Positions 34,792 through 44,038 are shown, counted from the stretch's first letter. The stretch: DNA of 64,000 nucleotides from Salarchaeum sp. JOR-1 (GCF_007833275.1 NZ_CP042240.1:114916-178915), one strand, 5' to 3'. The notes: generated by a model not told the origin, from the sequence alone. A program made the numbers and translations.

Positions 34792-36726
34792 ATGACTGAC
34801 TTGGGTGGGTTCCACGACCACGTCGCACGGGTCGACCTCAGCGAGAGCGAGGTGAACTACGAGAGCGTCGACGACGAGGACGCGAAGAAGTACATCGGTG
34901 CGCGCGGACTCGGCGTCAAGTACGTCTTCGACAACGGAATCGACGTCGACCCACTCGGCCCCGATAATCTCATCGCGTTCATGAACGGGCCGCTGACGGG
35001 GACGCAGGTGACGATGAGCGGCCGGATCGCTATCTGTACGAAATCACCGATCGAGGGACAGGTAACGGACTCCCACCACGGCGGCTGGTCGGGCGCCCGC
35101 CTGAAGTGGGCCGGCTTCGACGGCCTTCTGTTCGAGGGCGCCGCCGACGAGCCCGTCTACGCCTACGTCGAGGACGGCGAGGTCGAACTCCGTGACGCCT
35201 CCCACCTGTGGGGGAAGGGTATCCACGAAACCCAGGCCATCGTCGAGGACGAACTCGAGGGCGAGTACGGCAAGGACCTCTCGATCATGACTATCGGGCC
35301 GGGCGGCGAGAACGAGGTGCGATACGGCTGCATCATCAACGAGGACGACCGGGCGTCCGGCCGCGGTGGCACCGGAGCCGTCATGGGGTCGAAGAACCTC
35401 AAGGCGGTCGTCATCAAGTCCTCGACGGAGATGCAACAGCCCGCCGATCAGGAGACGTTCCGCGAAGGCCACAAGCAGGCGATGCAACTCATCCAGGAGT
35501 CCGAGGTCACCGCGCCCAACGAGGGCGGACTCTCGATGTACGGAACCAACGTCCTGATGAACGCCACCGAAGAGATGGACGGCCTGCCGGCGAAGAACGG
35601 GAAATACTCCTCGACGCGCTCGATGCGTGAGTCCGAAGGCGTGGACACCGACGCCGAACAGGTCTCCGGGGAGACCGTCCGGGAGAACATCCTCGTCGAC
35701 GAGCCGACCTGTCACTCCTGCCCAGTTGCCTGTAAGAAGGAGGTCGAAGTTCAGGCAGAGCACAAGGGCGACGAGCTCAACGTCCGGATGGAGTCCTTCG
35801 AGTACGAGTCCGCCTGGGCGCTCGGCCCGAACTCCGGCCACAGCAATCTCGACGACTCCGTGCTGTTGATCGATAAGTGCAACGACCTCGGCATCGACAC
35901 CATCGACGCGGGCAACACCATCGCGATGGCTATGGAGATGACGGAGGAGGGGAAGTTCGACGACCTCGACGAGGGAGTCGAGTGGGGGGACTCCGAGGCG
36001 ATGATCGACCTGCTCGACCGGATCGCCCACCGCGAAGACGAGTTCGCCGACCACCTCGCCGGCGGGCTCGCCCACCTCGAAGAAGCGTTCGACGCCGAAG
36101 AGAACTCCCTGGCGGTCAAGGGCCAGTCGATGGCCGCCTACGACCCCCGCTGCATGAAGGGGATGGCGATCGGGTACGCGACCTCGAACCGCGGGGCCTG
36201 CCACCTCCGGGGATACACGCCGGCCGCGGAGATCCTCGGCATCCCCGAACAGGTCGACCCGCACGAGCCCGAGGGGAAGGGCGAGCTCTGTGTCACCTTC
36301 CAGGACATGCACGCCATCTCCGACTCCTTCGATATCTGTAAGTTCAACGCCTTCGCGGAGGGGATCGAGGAGTACGTCCTCCAGTACAACGGCATGACCG
36401 GCCGTGACGTCACCGAGGAAGAACTGATGGAAGCCGGTGAACGCATCTACAACCTCGAACGCTACTATAACAACCTCGCCGGGTTCGACGGCGACGACGA
36501 CGACCTCCCCGGCCGGTTCGTCGAAGGCCACGAGGACGCGATTCCCGCGCAGGGCGGCGCGGCGGGTGAACTCGCCGAGCTCGACCAACTGAAAGACGAG
36601 TACTACGAGGTTCGCGGATGGGTCGACGGCGTCGTCCCCGACGAGAAACTCGACGACCTCGGCATCGATGTCGGCCCCGGAACGGGCGTCTCCACCGGCG
36701 ACTCCCCGGCCCCCGCCGACGACTGA
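34792..36726 (+). CDS. aor: Aldehyde:ferredoxin oxidoreductase, tungsten type
   Basis: 644 residues with the AOR N-terminal fold (AYRxxVDL-type start, YIGARGLGVKYVFD, GPLTGTQVTMSGR, SHHGGWSGARLKWAG). The 4Fe-4S ligands are in CHSCPVAC and ICKFNAF. DTIDAGNTIAMAMEM is also conserved. The enzyme oxidises aldehydes to acids with ferredoxin as acceptor, using a tungstopterin. A MoaD-like gene and several small unknown genes lie downstream. Confidence 0.95.
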   Translation: MTDLGGFHDHVARVDLSESEVNYESVDDEDAKKYIGARGLGVKYVFDNGIDVDPLGPDNLIAFMNGPLTGTQVTMSGRIAICTKSPIEGQVTDSHHGGWSGARLKWAGFDGLLFEGAADEPVYAYVEDGEVELRDASHLWGKGIHETQAIVEDELEGEYGKDLSIMTIGPGGENEVRYGCIINEDDRASGRGGTGAVMGSKNLKAVVIKSSTEMQQPADQETFREGHKQAMQLIQESEVTAPNEGGLSMYGTNVLMNATEEMDGLPAKNGKYSSTRSMRESEGVDTDAEQVSGETVRENILVDEPTCHSCPVACKKEVEVQAEHKGDELNVRMESFEYESAWALGPNSGHSNLDDSVLLIDKCNDLGIDTIDAGNTIAMAMEMTEEGKFDDLDEGVEWGDSEAMIDLLDRIAHREDEFADHLAGGLAHLEEAFDAEENSLAVKGQSMAAYDPRCMKGMAIGYATSNRGACHLRGYTPAAEILGIPEQVDPHEPEGKGELCVTFQDMHAISDSFDICKFNAFAEGIEEYVLQYNGMTGRDVTEEELMEAGERIYNLERYYNNLAGFDGDDDDLPGRFVEGHEDAIPAQGGAAGELAELDQLKDEYYEVRGWVDGVVPDEKLDDLGIDVGPGTGVSTGDSPAPADD

Positions 36727-36772
36727 AGCCGCGAAGCGACCACTTACAGTCGCGTCCCCACTCCACTACTGT

Positions 36773-37141
36773 ATGACCGAGCGCGAGAACACGAAGTTCG
36801 AGTTTCGAGTAGCGGCCCGCCTGACCAGTCACGGCGTTTACGTCGACGAGGTCGTCGACGCAGGCGGACGCTACGAGGTGACCTACGAGTCGCTCTCGGC
36901 GGACGGCGAAGGCGTCGTTCCGCACCGCGAGGTCGGACGAGTGATCAACGTCTTCCGCGACCTCCACGACGACGACTGGCGTGGCGCGGACATCGACGCG
37001 ACCGTGACGGACTTCGACGGCGTCGAGCAGGGCCGGTGGCACGTCGAGTCAGAGTGGCTCGACGCCCTCCACAACGGCAGCCTCACCGAGGTCGAGTTCT
37101 CCGAACGCGTCGTCGGCACGATCGAACGCACGGACACGTGA
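36773..37141 (+). CDS. Hypothetical protein, 122 residues
   Basis: Starts MTERENTKFEFRVAARLTSHG, 46 bp after aor on the same strand. Acidic alpha/beta protein with GRYEVTYESLSADGEG and DDDWRGADIDATVTDFDGVE. No motif or family identified; an accessory role with AOR is only positional inference. Confidence 0.65.
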   Translation: MTERENTKFEFRVAARLTSHGVYVDEVVDAGGRYEVTYESLSADGEGVVPHREVGRVINVFRDLHDDDWRGADIDATVTDFDGVEQGRWHVESEWLDALHNGSLTEVEFSERVVGTIERTDT

Positions 37142-37316
37142 CACAGCGCCCACTCCCGGCGCCCGGATAGACCGCGGTTCTCGAACGGTTTGCTGGACGT
37201 GTTCGAGCATCGTCGACATCCCCGAGTGCGTGCCGTTCGCCGTCGCACCGGCGGGATCGGCCGGTCTGGCCGTCGAGCGGATCGGTGCGGTCAGCCGTCC
37301 GATCTGACAGGTCGTC

Positions 37317-37574
37317 TCACCCGCCCGCCCGGATCGCCTTCTGGGAGAACTTCTCGATGACGTGTTCAACGGCCGCCTCCTCGCCTTCGAAGACGACGGT
37401 CACCTCGTTAAGCCGGATTGACGGCCCGACATCGACCGTCCGCTCGGACACTGACGCCCGCCAGTCGTCGCCCTCGACGGTCTCCTCGTCGACCTGTTCG
37501 CCGCCGAGGTTCTCGAGATAGCCGACCGCCGCCCTGGCGGAGAGCGCTCGATAGCTCCGTTCGCGTGTTATCAT
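37317..37574 (-). CDS. Hypothetical protein, 85 residues
   Basis: MITRERSYRALSARAAVGYL, then a beta-rich acidic middle and EKFSQKAIRAGG at the end. The Gly-Gly terminus is notable but may be coincidental. No family recognised. Confidence 0.5.
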   Translation of the reverse strand: MITRERSYRALSARAAVGYLENLGGEQVDEETVEGDDWRASVSERTVDVGPSIRLNEVTVVFEGEEAAVEHVIEKFSQKAIRAGG

Positions 37575-37663
37575 CACTCGTCCTACGGGATGGCGGACGA
37601 CTAAAACTGTCGGCGGCGGCTTCGCAGTCGACACTCCCCGATCCGGCGCTCGATTGTGCGGCG

Positions 37664-38053
37664 CTAGCCGGATCCCGACCCGGGCCTGATACCGTCGTTG
37701 AAGATGCGGGCGTGGCGTTCACGGTTGATCCGATCCGCCAGGTCGTCGTGCTCGTGGATCTGTTGGAGGACGGCGCCGTGCAGGTCTCGCCAGGCCATCG
37801 CGTAGATCGGTGACTGGCCCCAGGCGCGCAGTTCGACGATGAACTCGTCGTACTTCTCCCACCGGTCTTCGAAGCGCTCGATCATGTCGACGATCGCGCT
37901 CGCCCCGTCCTCCTCGTCCGCGGCGGTGAGCGCGGCGTTGAGCTCTCGCTCCCAGCCAGCGACGGCCTCACCGATGTCCTGTTTCGTGTCCTCGCTCTCG
38001 GGTGGAAGCGAATCGACAATGCGCTCCGGGATTCGTAGTTCGATTTCGTCCAC
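37664..38053 (-). CDS. Hypothetical helical protein, 129 residues
   Basis: GTG start giving MDEIELRIPERIVDSLPP. It is helical and acidic, with WEKYDEFIVELRAWGQSP and INRERHARIFNDG. The alternative longer start at 38119 adds a less acidic stretch and is disfavoured. Function unknown. Confidence 0.55.
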   Translation of the reverse strand: MDEIELRIPERIVDSLPPESEDTKQDIGEAVAGWERELNAALTAADEEDGASAIVDMIERFEDRWEKYDEFIVELRAWGQSPIYAMAWRDLHGAVLQQIHEHDDLADRINRERHARIFNDGIRPGSGSG

Positions 38054-38229
38054 ACTCGTTTTCGGACGTCTCAGACAATAAAGATGGCCACGAGTGTCGA
38101 TCCCGCCAGTGACGAACACGGTCGGTCGACAGCGCTCGTGGGCGAATCGAGCACCGTACTCACAGCGAGCACTCGGCCTCGAACCGGGCTGTCCGATGCC
38201 GGGCGCGTAGCGTTGAACTACCCGTTTAG

Positions 38230-38535
38230 TTACCGGTGAGTGGCGTGCGGCGAAGATCTCGATCCGCCGGCGACCGGTGGGAACACGCTAACCCTGTCGC
38301 CGTCGGTGAGCTCCGTCTCCAGTCCGTCGATGTACGTGATGTCCCGCCCCTCTTTCATGACTGTGAGGTACTCGCGGAGCGAGCCGTCGTCGTCGAACAG
38401 CTCCATCTTGGGGTGTTCATCCGAGAGGTCTCGAAGCACGTCTCCGACTGTCGAGCCGTCCGCGTACTCCCGGCGGATCGTCTTCTGACCGACTGTCTCA
38501 CGGAAGTTCGCGAAAAAACGCAGCATGAGCTCCAT
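38230..38535 (-). CDS. MoaD/SAMP-like ubiquitin-fold protein with C-terminal extension
   Basis: 101 residues. Beta-grasp pattern LMLRFFANFRETVGQKTIRR, DGSTVGDVLRDLSDEHP and DGDRVSVFPPVAGG. Family proteins end at that diglycine, which is adenylated by an E1-like enzyme for sulfur transfer (molybdopterin/tungstopterin synthesis) or protein conjugation. Here ten residues (SRSSPHATHR) follow GG, so activity would need cleavage. The nearby tungsten enzyme fits a cofactor role. A TATA box CTTTTTATATAG (complement of about 38557-38568) lies about 25 bp upstream. Confidence 0.85.
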   Translation of the reverse strand: MELMLRFFANFRETVGQKTIRREYADGSTVGDVLRDLSDEHPKMELFDDDGSLREYLTVMKEGRDITYIDGLETELTDGDRVSVFPPVAGGSRSSPHATHR

Positions 38536-38556
38536 GTCCGGACGATCACACTCGAA

Positions 38557-38835
38557 CTATATAAAAAGATCTGCGGGACTTCGCGATGCGGAGTTCGTCT
38601 TGCACTCCCACGACGCGACGCAGCTGCGCGAGAGCACGAAGCACCGACGGGGCGCGTTCTCGTACTTGGCCATCTTCTCGGGCTTGCGGGAGCTGGTCTC
38701 GTAGCTCTGCTGGAGCGGCTCTTCGGCGGCGAGCAGGTTGTGGTTGTTGAGGAACGCTCGCTCCTCTTCGGTGAACTCGTCGAACTTCCAGAGGGAGCCC
38801 TGTCGGCGCTGGTCGTTTATCGCGACCGCCCTCAC
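38557..38835 (-). CDS. Hypothetical protein, 92 residues
   Basis: Starts MRAVAINDQRRQGSLWKFDE and ends SASRSPADLFI. The middle (EKMAKYENAPRRCF) is plausible, but the 3' end overlaps the MoaD-like promoter and no family was recognised. Coding status is moderate to low. Confidence 0.35.
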   Translation of the reverse strand: MRAVAINDQRRQGSLWKFDEFTEEERAFLNNHNLLAAEEPLQQSYETSSRKPEKMAKYENAPRRCFVLSRSCVASWECKTNSASRSPADLFI

Positions 38836-38962
38836 GATCGACGGATATCTGGTCGACGACTCCCCGTTATCGAAGTGTAAAACGGTTCAGTTTCGGTTCC
38901 TCTTGAGGTTCCCCGTTCGACTTTCATTTCGCACACGGGGTGTTCTCCGTTCGACTTGATAC

Positions 38963-40219
38963 TCAATTCATCTCTTGCTTCTGGAGCGTCTTCTCTACGA
39001 TGAATGTGACTCGTACGTCGCCGACGGTGGCGTCGTCGATCTGCTCGCGCAAGGCGTCCGGGTTCGCGGGCCGCTCGGCAATATGCACAGTGACGACAGT
39101 CGGCGTCCGCCGGACGAGGTCACGGTCGTACTCGTACTCGATTTCAGTTACGTTGACGCCACTCTCCGCAAGGACTCGGTTCACCTCGTCGTGGAACGTC
39201 CTGGTCTGTTGGGCATCGATGGTCGAGACGACGAGGAACGAGGTCAGGACGAGCACACAGCAGACGAGGATTCCCGCACGCTTGATGGTCTGTTTGCGTG
39301 CATCGCGTTGATCTGTCCAGTGTTCGGGCCGGTACCCCTTCAGCCAGAACGTCGCAAGGCTGGCGAGGTTGATAGCGATCACGTTGACGAGCGCGAGGAC
39401 GAGCGCGCTGACGGCGACCGGGACGGCGCCGTACACGAACGCGATGCCTGCGACTGCGCCAGGTGGAACGACGGCGAGGGCGACCATCACGCCGACGAGC
39501 GCCTCACTCAATCCGGTGGTAATCGAGAGCGCACCTGCGACACCGGCCCCGAGGGCGATGACGAGTGCGAGAACGCCGGGGTTGGTGATGCGGGTGATGG
39601 TGAAAACGCTACGCAGGTGGATGTTCGGAGCGATCCCCACCCGGATCACTCCAGCGGTGATCGTCGCGACGACGAGGACGAGTGCGACGCCGAGGAGTTG
39701 CCGTTTCAGGCCGAACCGAAAGAGTCCACGGTCGTTGAGTGCGGTGCCGACACTCGATCCGACGGCCGGGCCCATCAGTGGAGCGACGACAGTGGCACCG
39801 ATGACTACCGAAGGTAGGTTCGCGACTAGCCCGGCAGTAGCCACGATAGTACTCACGGTGGTGAATAGTGCGTAATGAGGCGAGCCGACCATGCCCTTCG
39901 CGCTGTCGAGTAACTCCTCGCGGGGGATACGCGTCGCCTCCTTGCGCAGTGACGTCTTCTGTGTCCGGTCTTCCAGCGACTCGGAACGAACCGTATCCGT
40001 CTCTGAGAGGAGAACGACACTTTCCTTCTCGATGCCAATGTCGCGGAGTTCTTCGAGCACATCCTCGACATCCTCGACGTGGACGACGGCGGTGAGCAGG
40101 TGGGCGTACTCGTCTTCCTCACGGGTGTCCGTGACAGTGTACTTAGTGTCTCGATCCGCGAGCACGTCGACGACGGCGTCGAGTTTTCCTTCGGGAATGG
40201 GGACTTCGAGCTCGCGCAT
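38963..40219 (-). CDS. DUF389/TIGR00341-family membrane protein
   Basis: 418 residues. An N-terminal soluble ferredoxin-like part (1-85: VDVLADRDTKYTVTDTREED) precedes about seven membrane helices from residue 115 (ALFTTVSTIVATAGLV, GATVVAPLMGPAVGSSVG, GVMVALAVVPPGAVAGIAFV). These are the TIGR00341 signatures. A small extracellular domain closes the protein. Function uncharacterised. Confidence 0.85.
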   Translation of the reverse strand: MRELEVPIPEGKLDAVVDVLADRDTKYTVTDTREEDEYAHLLTAVVHVEDVEDVLEELRDIGIEKESVVLLSETDTVRSESLEDRTQKTSLRKEATRIPREELLDSAKGMVGSPHYALFTTVSTIVATAGLVANLPSVVIGATVVAPLMGPAVGSSVGTALNDRGLFRFGLKRQLLGVALVLVVATITAGVIRVGIAPNIHLRSVFTITRITNPGVLALVIALGAGVAGALSITTGLSEALVGVMVALAVVPPGAVAGIAFVYGAVPVAVSALVLALVNVIAINLASLATFWLKGYRPEHWTDQRDARKQTIKRAGILVCCVLVLTSFLVVSTIDAQQTRTFHDEVNRVLAESGVNVTEIEYEYDRDLVRRTPTVVTVHIAERPANPDALREQIDDATVGDVRVTFIVEKTLQKQEMN

Positions 40220-40324
40220 TTTCAGTCGGTCTCACTCCAGTTCATCGGTTTGGGTTTGTTCAGGTTTGCCAGAGAGTATACGACTGGTTCGAGTCGCCGT
40301 CGGAGGCGCACTCTGCACGTTCGA

Positions 40325-40624
40325 CTACTCCTTTTTAGCGGCACGGGTGCTTGAGCCACCGATGGACAACTCGATATTGGCCTTTTTTAGTGTCACCAAG
40401 CAGATTTCTGACTTCTGCTTGAGGTGGATGCCTTTCTTATCTGAATCGACGTGGTAGCGCCCCTGTGTGAGTACTTCACTGAGATCTTCTCGTTGCCGGA
40501 GTGAACCGATAGCACTGAGGCAGGCCGCGCCGAGCACTCCGAGTATGAGGCGCGTCCACAGGCCGTTAATCGAGGAATCTTCCGATTTTTCGCGGGAAGA
40601 TTCGTTTGTGAGAGAGTCGATCAT
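40325..40624 (-). CDS. Hypothetical protein with one membrane segment
   Basis: 99 residues: charged N-terminus, a hydrophobic helix TRLILGVLGAACLSAIG (about 25-41), then a polar basic tail. Lower GC and different codon use than neighbours. It borders a strongly AT-rich stretch. Coding status moderate. Confidence 0.4.
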   Translation of the reverse strand: MIDSLTNESSREKSEDSSINGLWTRLILGVLGAACLSAIGSLRQREDLSEVLTQGRYHVDSDKKGIHLKQKSEICLVTLKKANIELSIGGSSTRAAKKE

Positions 40625-41048
40625 CGTGTACTACATTTAAACACAGTCTATTTAGCATAAATAAAATTTACTTATTTATATTAATTATTGAGATAAAAAA
40701 TTAAACTAAAATTAGATCTAAAAGTTAGGTTTAGATGAGAGTATAGAATCTTCGCTCATTGACTCGCCATCGGTCGTTGGAATTAGTGGGTTACGTACTA
40801 TTGAATGTTGTATACGAGCCATATGAGGGCGGACTCACGGACTCGTCGCTTGAATTCCTCGCTGTCTATTTCTCATTCGGCGGATGCCTTCGCTACTCGG
40901 GAAGAACCGACTCCCTCATCATAACCAGCCGACGCCAGGCTTCTCCGTACCGGTCACAGTGCTGTTTTCGGTCTGGACTTGTTCAATCGCGCCGCTGAGA
41001 GTGATGTAGTACAGTCGGCCTGTCCCACCGCCACTGAAGACGACTTCT
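40625..41048. other. AT-rich gene-poor stretch
   Basis: 40630-40745 is strikingly AT-rich for this genome (TTATTTATATTAATTATTG). No gene, ORB or clear hairpin was seen. The rest up to the PolB remnant is featureless. It may mark the boundary between a chromosome-like block and the plasmid-like origin-B block. Confidence 0.5.
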
Positions 41049-41696
41049 TTGGCTCGGCCGCCGATCCTGACCGCCGTTCAGGGGGCGCTCGACGCACACG
41101 ATCCGGACGTCCTGGTCTGCTCGACGAGCGAGAGCGCCCCGACCCTGTACGGGATGGCGACGGACGCTGTCGACGGCGACTTCAAGGTCAGAGGGATCGA
41201 AGCCCGGCAGCGCTCGACCCCGCCGTTCATCGAGGACGTCCAGCGGGACTGTCTCGACCAGCTCGATGCCACGCGGTCACCGGACGTCGTCCTCGACTGT
41301 CTTCAGGACGCGATCAAGCGCCTCCATGCTAGAACGGTGCCGGTCGAGCAGCTCGTCGAACGGAATCGTGTCTCCAAGCCGCTGGAGGGCTACACGCCGA
41401 CCACGCAGAACGTGGCGGCGCTGAAGTGGGATCGAGACCAAGACCTCCCCATCCACCCGGGACAGGACATCGAGTACGTAGTTGTCGACGACGAGAAATT
41501 CTCGCGAGACCGGGTCGCCCTCGCCCACGAGGAGATCGAGACCTACGACGCCTCGTACTACGAGACGCAGCTGATCAGAGCGGTCGAGAGCGTGCTTTCA
41601 CCGCTCGGGTGGAACCGATCCGACATTCGCCGGGAGCTCTCCGGTGAGAGGGACGCCGTTTTGAGCTCGTTCGAAGCCACCAACGAACTGTCGTAG
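41049..41696 (+). pseudogene. Family-B DNA polymerase remnant with internal deletion
   Basis: 215 codons. From about residue 35 the sequence is the C-terminal thumb region of a haloarchaeal PolB: DFKVRGIEARQRSTPPFI, QRDCLDQL, VERNRVSKPLEGYTPTTQN and IHPGQDIEYVVVDDEK. The first part (AHDPDVLVCSTSESAPTL) resembles a segment from earlier in such polymerases, so the fragment seems to join two non-adjacent parts. All palm catalytic motifs are missing. It lies beside the second origin. Confidence 0.65.
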
Positions 41697-41705
41697 TGGA
41701 CTCCA

Positions 41706-41810
41706 CCCCTGGTTTCCGTCGTTTCGATCCAACCCCACGTTTCCGACGTAATTTTCGACCCCCCTCGTTTCCGTCGTTTCCTCACGCCCCACCCCGGATT
41801 TCCGTCGTCC
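41706..41810 (+). repeat. Four ORB-like repeats 3' of the second orc1 (origin B family)
   Basis: Direct copies of a CCCC-NCG-TTTCCGNCGT motif at about 41706-41723, 41731-41749, 41759-41776 and 41787-41810. The core TTTCCGTCGT/TTTCCGACGT is invariant and quite different from the origin-A GTCCGC core. Confidence 0.75.
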
Positions 41811-41835
41811 GCACCCATTCAGTAGTAGGGGGTCA

Positions 41836-43068
41836 CTACTCGCGAGTCCAGTCCTGCATCCGGCTGTCCTCAAGGATCGTTTCGCGGACGACCTGGGGAT
41901 CTTCGATGAGTCGGTTCTGGAGATGGATGCCGCCCGCACTCCCCTTGTTGATCTTCTCGATTTCGACAACCCCGAGGAAGGCCTGCTCTTTCAGGATGTC
42001 GCGGAACCGGCGGACGGAGAGGATATCCATATCGAGATGGTTGCAGATGCGTTCGTACTGGTCGTACACCCGGCTCGTGAGGAACGCATCGTCGTTGCTG
42101 TTGACACTCAGCTCCGTGAGCGCCAGCAACGCCGCCTTCGCCTGCGTGGGTGCGCCGTTCACGAGTTCTCTGAACCGGTCCTTTTCGGCGTGCTGCTGTG
42201 CCTGGCGGACGTGTTCCTCCGTCACCTGCTCTGCTCCGGCCTCGTAGGCGACCTCCCCGGCGTGGCGAAGAATGTCGATCGCCTTCCGAGCGTCACCGTG
42301 TTCCTGCGCGGCGAAGGCCGCCGAGAGCGGAATCACGTCCTCGGAAAGGACGTCGTCCTGGAAGGCGTCCTCGCGGTTGAACATGATCTCCCGGAGCTGG
42401 TTGGCGTCGTATGGCTTGAAGAACAGCTCCTTGTGCTGGAAGCTGCTTTTCACGCGCTCGTTCACGTTGTCGACGTACTGGATCTTGTTGCTGATCGCGA
42501 TGACACCGACGCTACAGTCGATTTTTCCCGCCTCCTCAGCGCGCGAGAGCTTCATCAGCACGCTGTCGTCGTTCATCAGATCGATCTCGTCGAGGATGAT
42601 GATCACAGAATCGAATTGAGCGTCGAGCGTCTTCCAGAGGAGTTTGTAGTATTTCGACGTACTGAGGCCGGTATGGGGGACGGAGATTCCAGTCGAAGAT
42701 TCATCGTTCAGCTTCGCGGCCAGTGAGGAGATTGCTTGAGTCTCCGTGTTGTCTTCAGCACAGTCGATATACGCGGTTCCAATCTCGACGCCATCCTGAG
42801 CGGCATTCTGAGCTCGTTGGCAGACGTGTTTCGAAACGAGAGATTTACCGGTCCCCGTTTTCCCGTAGATCATCATGTTTTCCGGGGAGTACCCGTGGAC
42901 AGCACCGTTGAGACGTTTCGCGAGCTTCGAGATTTCCTCGTCGCGACCGACGATCCGGTCAGCCTCCGGAACGTGGCCGATTTTCAGGAGATCCTTGTTC
43001 GCGAAGATACGATGCCCGGATTCAAAGAGTGGATCGTCGACAGAACTGGGTGAAGAGTCGGGCGTCAT
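41836..43068 (-). CDS. orc1: Orc1/Cdc6 replication initiator (origin B)
   Basis: 410 residues. Walker A GKTGTGKS (69-76), Walker B IIILDEID (156-163), sensor-1 VIAISNKI, C-terminal winged helix ending VVRETILEDSRMQDW. It is clearly diverged from the origin-A initiator. TATA-like TTTATAC (complement of about 43098-43104) is about 30 bp upstream. ORB-like repeats of its own family lie on both sides, so it should serve the adjacent origin. Confidence 0.95.
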   Translation of the reverse strand: MTPDSSPSSVDDPLFESGHRIFANKDLLKIGHVPEADRIVGRDEEISKLAKRLNGAVHGYSPENMMIYGKTGTGKSLVSKHVCQRAQNAAQDGVEIGTAYIDCAEDNTETQAISSLAAKLNDESSTGISVPHTGLSTSKYYKLLWKTLDAQFDSVIIILDEIDLMNDDSVLMKLSRAEEAGKIDCSVGVIAISNKIQYVDNVNERVKSSFQHKELFFKPYDANQLREIMFNREDAFQDDVLSEDVIPLSAAFAAQEHGDARKAIDILRHAGEVAYEAGAEQVTEEHVRQAQQHAEKDRFRELVNGAPTQAKAALLALTELSVNSNDDAFLTSRVYDQYERICNHLDMDILSVRRFRDILKEQAFLGVVEIEKINKGSAGGIHLQNRLIEDPQVVRETILEDSRMQDWTRE

Positions 43069-43118
43069 TGAATATCACACGGTGTGAGCGGGGGGAGTAT
43101 AAATCTAGTGGAGAACGT

Positions 43119-43680
43119 CACCCCACGTTTCCGACGTTCCTTGTCCGATATCAGCCGGAAAATGCTGTAATTCGGTGGAATTGGATTGCTGACAATATAG
43201 CCGCGTTTCCGACGTGAGGGAGGAAACCCGTAGACGGAAGCGTCGCCTCGATGTCGAATCCCGAACCCACACACCCCACGTTTCCGTCGTAATCACCGAA
43301 CAGGTGGGGAGGGGACTCGAAGAAGACATCCACGACGAGATACCAAAGATGAGAGCGGCCTAGCCGTCCAATACTGGCCGTCTACAGAAGCAGCTGGAAA
43401 GGATCGTTTCATCTGAGGGGGGCGAAGTACTTCGCCCCCCTCTTTGGTCGAAGTACACTTAATGAGCGTTTCTCAGCTATACCACTTTAATCTATGTGTT
43501 ACAGAAGTTAGTTCTTCTCTAGATTAGTTCTAGGTCAACAGAATTAGTGGCTGTATTGCACTATCGTAGTCTCTCCCTACGCCGTCGTGGAGAAACGACG
43601 GAAACGCGGGGGGTGTGGTCCCTTCGAAATCAGCGTCACCCCCTCCACCAACATCCAGTTACGACGGAAACGTGGGGTGG
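43119..43680. other. Replication origin B: inverted ORBs around an AT-rich stretch
   Basis: Direct ORB-like repeats at 43119-43138, 43201-43216 and 43272-43292 (CCCCACGTTTCCGTCGT and variants), and inverted copies at 43592-43614 and 43659-43680 (ACGACGGAAACGTGGGG). Between them, 43445-43575 is AT-rich. No gene occupies 43069-43700. Architecture matches archaeal orc1-linked origins; function is inferred. Confidence 0.75.
43415..43442. terminator. Perfect 28-bp GC-rich palindrome inside origin B
   Basis: GAGGGGGGCGAAGT followed immediately by its exact reverse complement, then TTT. It can form a hairpin or cruciform. It lies between the direct ORBs and the AT-rich stretch. Confidence 0.6.
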
Positions 43681-43700
43681 GTGTCCTCCATCATCGAGTT

Positions 43701-44024
43701 TTACTCGTCCGGGTTGACCGGACCCTTGTACTGAGAACGAATCTTCTCTCCCTCCCGCCACTGCCAGTAGTAGTAGCGATTGTCGTTGATTTCTTTGATC
43801 GTGATCGTCGCTTTTGCAGGGACGTCGTCCGGGAGATCGTCCGGTCGCTCTTCGACCTCTTCTTGATCTGCCGACTCCTCGAGACGGGCCTCTCGTTCCT
43901 TGTGCTCGGCGAGCGCTTCAGCGTACGTCGCAACGTCTCGGAGCTGCTCCGGGTCCGACTCGTTGAGCGTGTTGACGATCTCCGTCGGGAGGTTCGCCGG
44001 TGGGGTCGGGGGTTCGTCGGACAT
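43701..44024 (-). CDS. DUF6788-like plasmid protein
   Basis: 107 residues, acidic. N-terminal helical part (LPTEIVNTLNESDPEQLRDV) and C-terminal YYYWQWREGEKIRSQYKGP resemble the DUF6788 family seen on haloarchaeal plasmids. Its promoter region contains a TTAACCAACA inverted repeat. Function unknown. Confidence 0.65.
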   Translation of the reverse strand: MSDEPPTPPANLPTEIVNTLNESDPEQLRDVATYAEALAEHKEREARLEESADQEEVEERPDDLPDDVPAKATITIKEINDNRYYYWQWREGEKIRSQYKGPVNPDE

Positions 44025-44038
44025 CGGCTACTCTCGTG

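Noticed and set aside
35044..36588. 514-codon minus-strand frame opposite the aldehyde:ferredoxin oxidoreductase
   Set aside because: The plus strand carries all AOR motifs; the minus frame is a mirror artefact.
41923..42726. Plus-strand frame opposite the second orc1
   Set aside because: No motifs and exact antisense of conserved AAA+ sequence.
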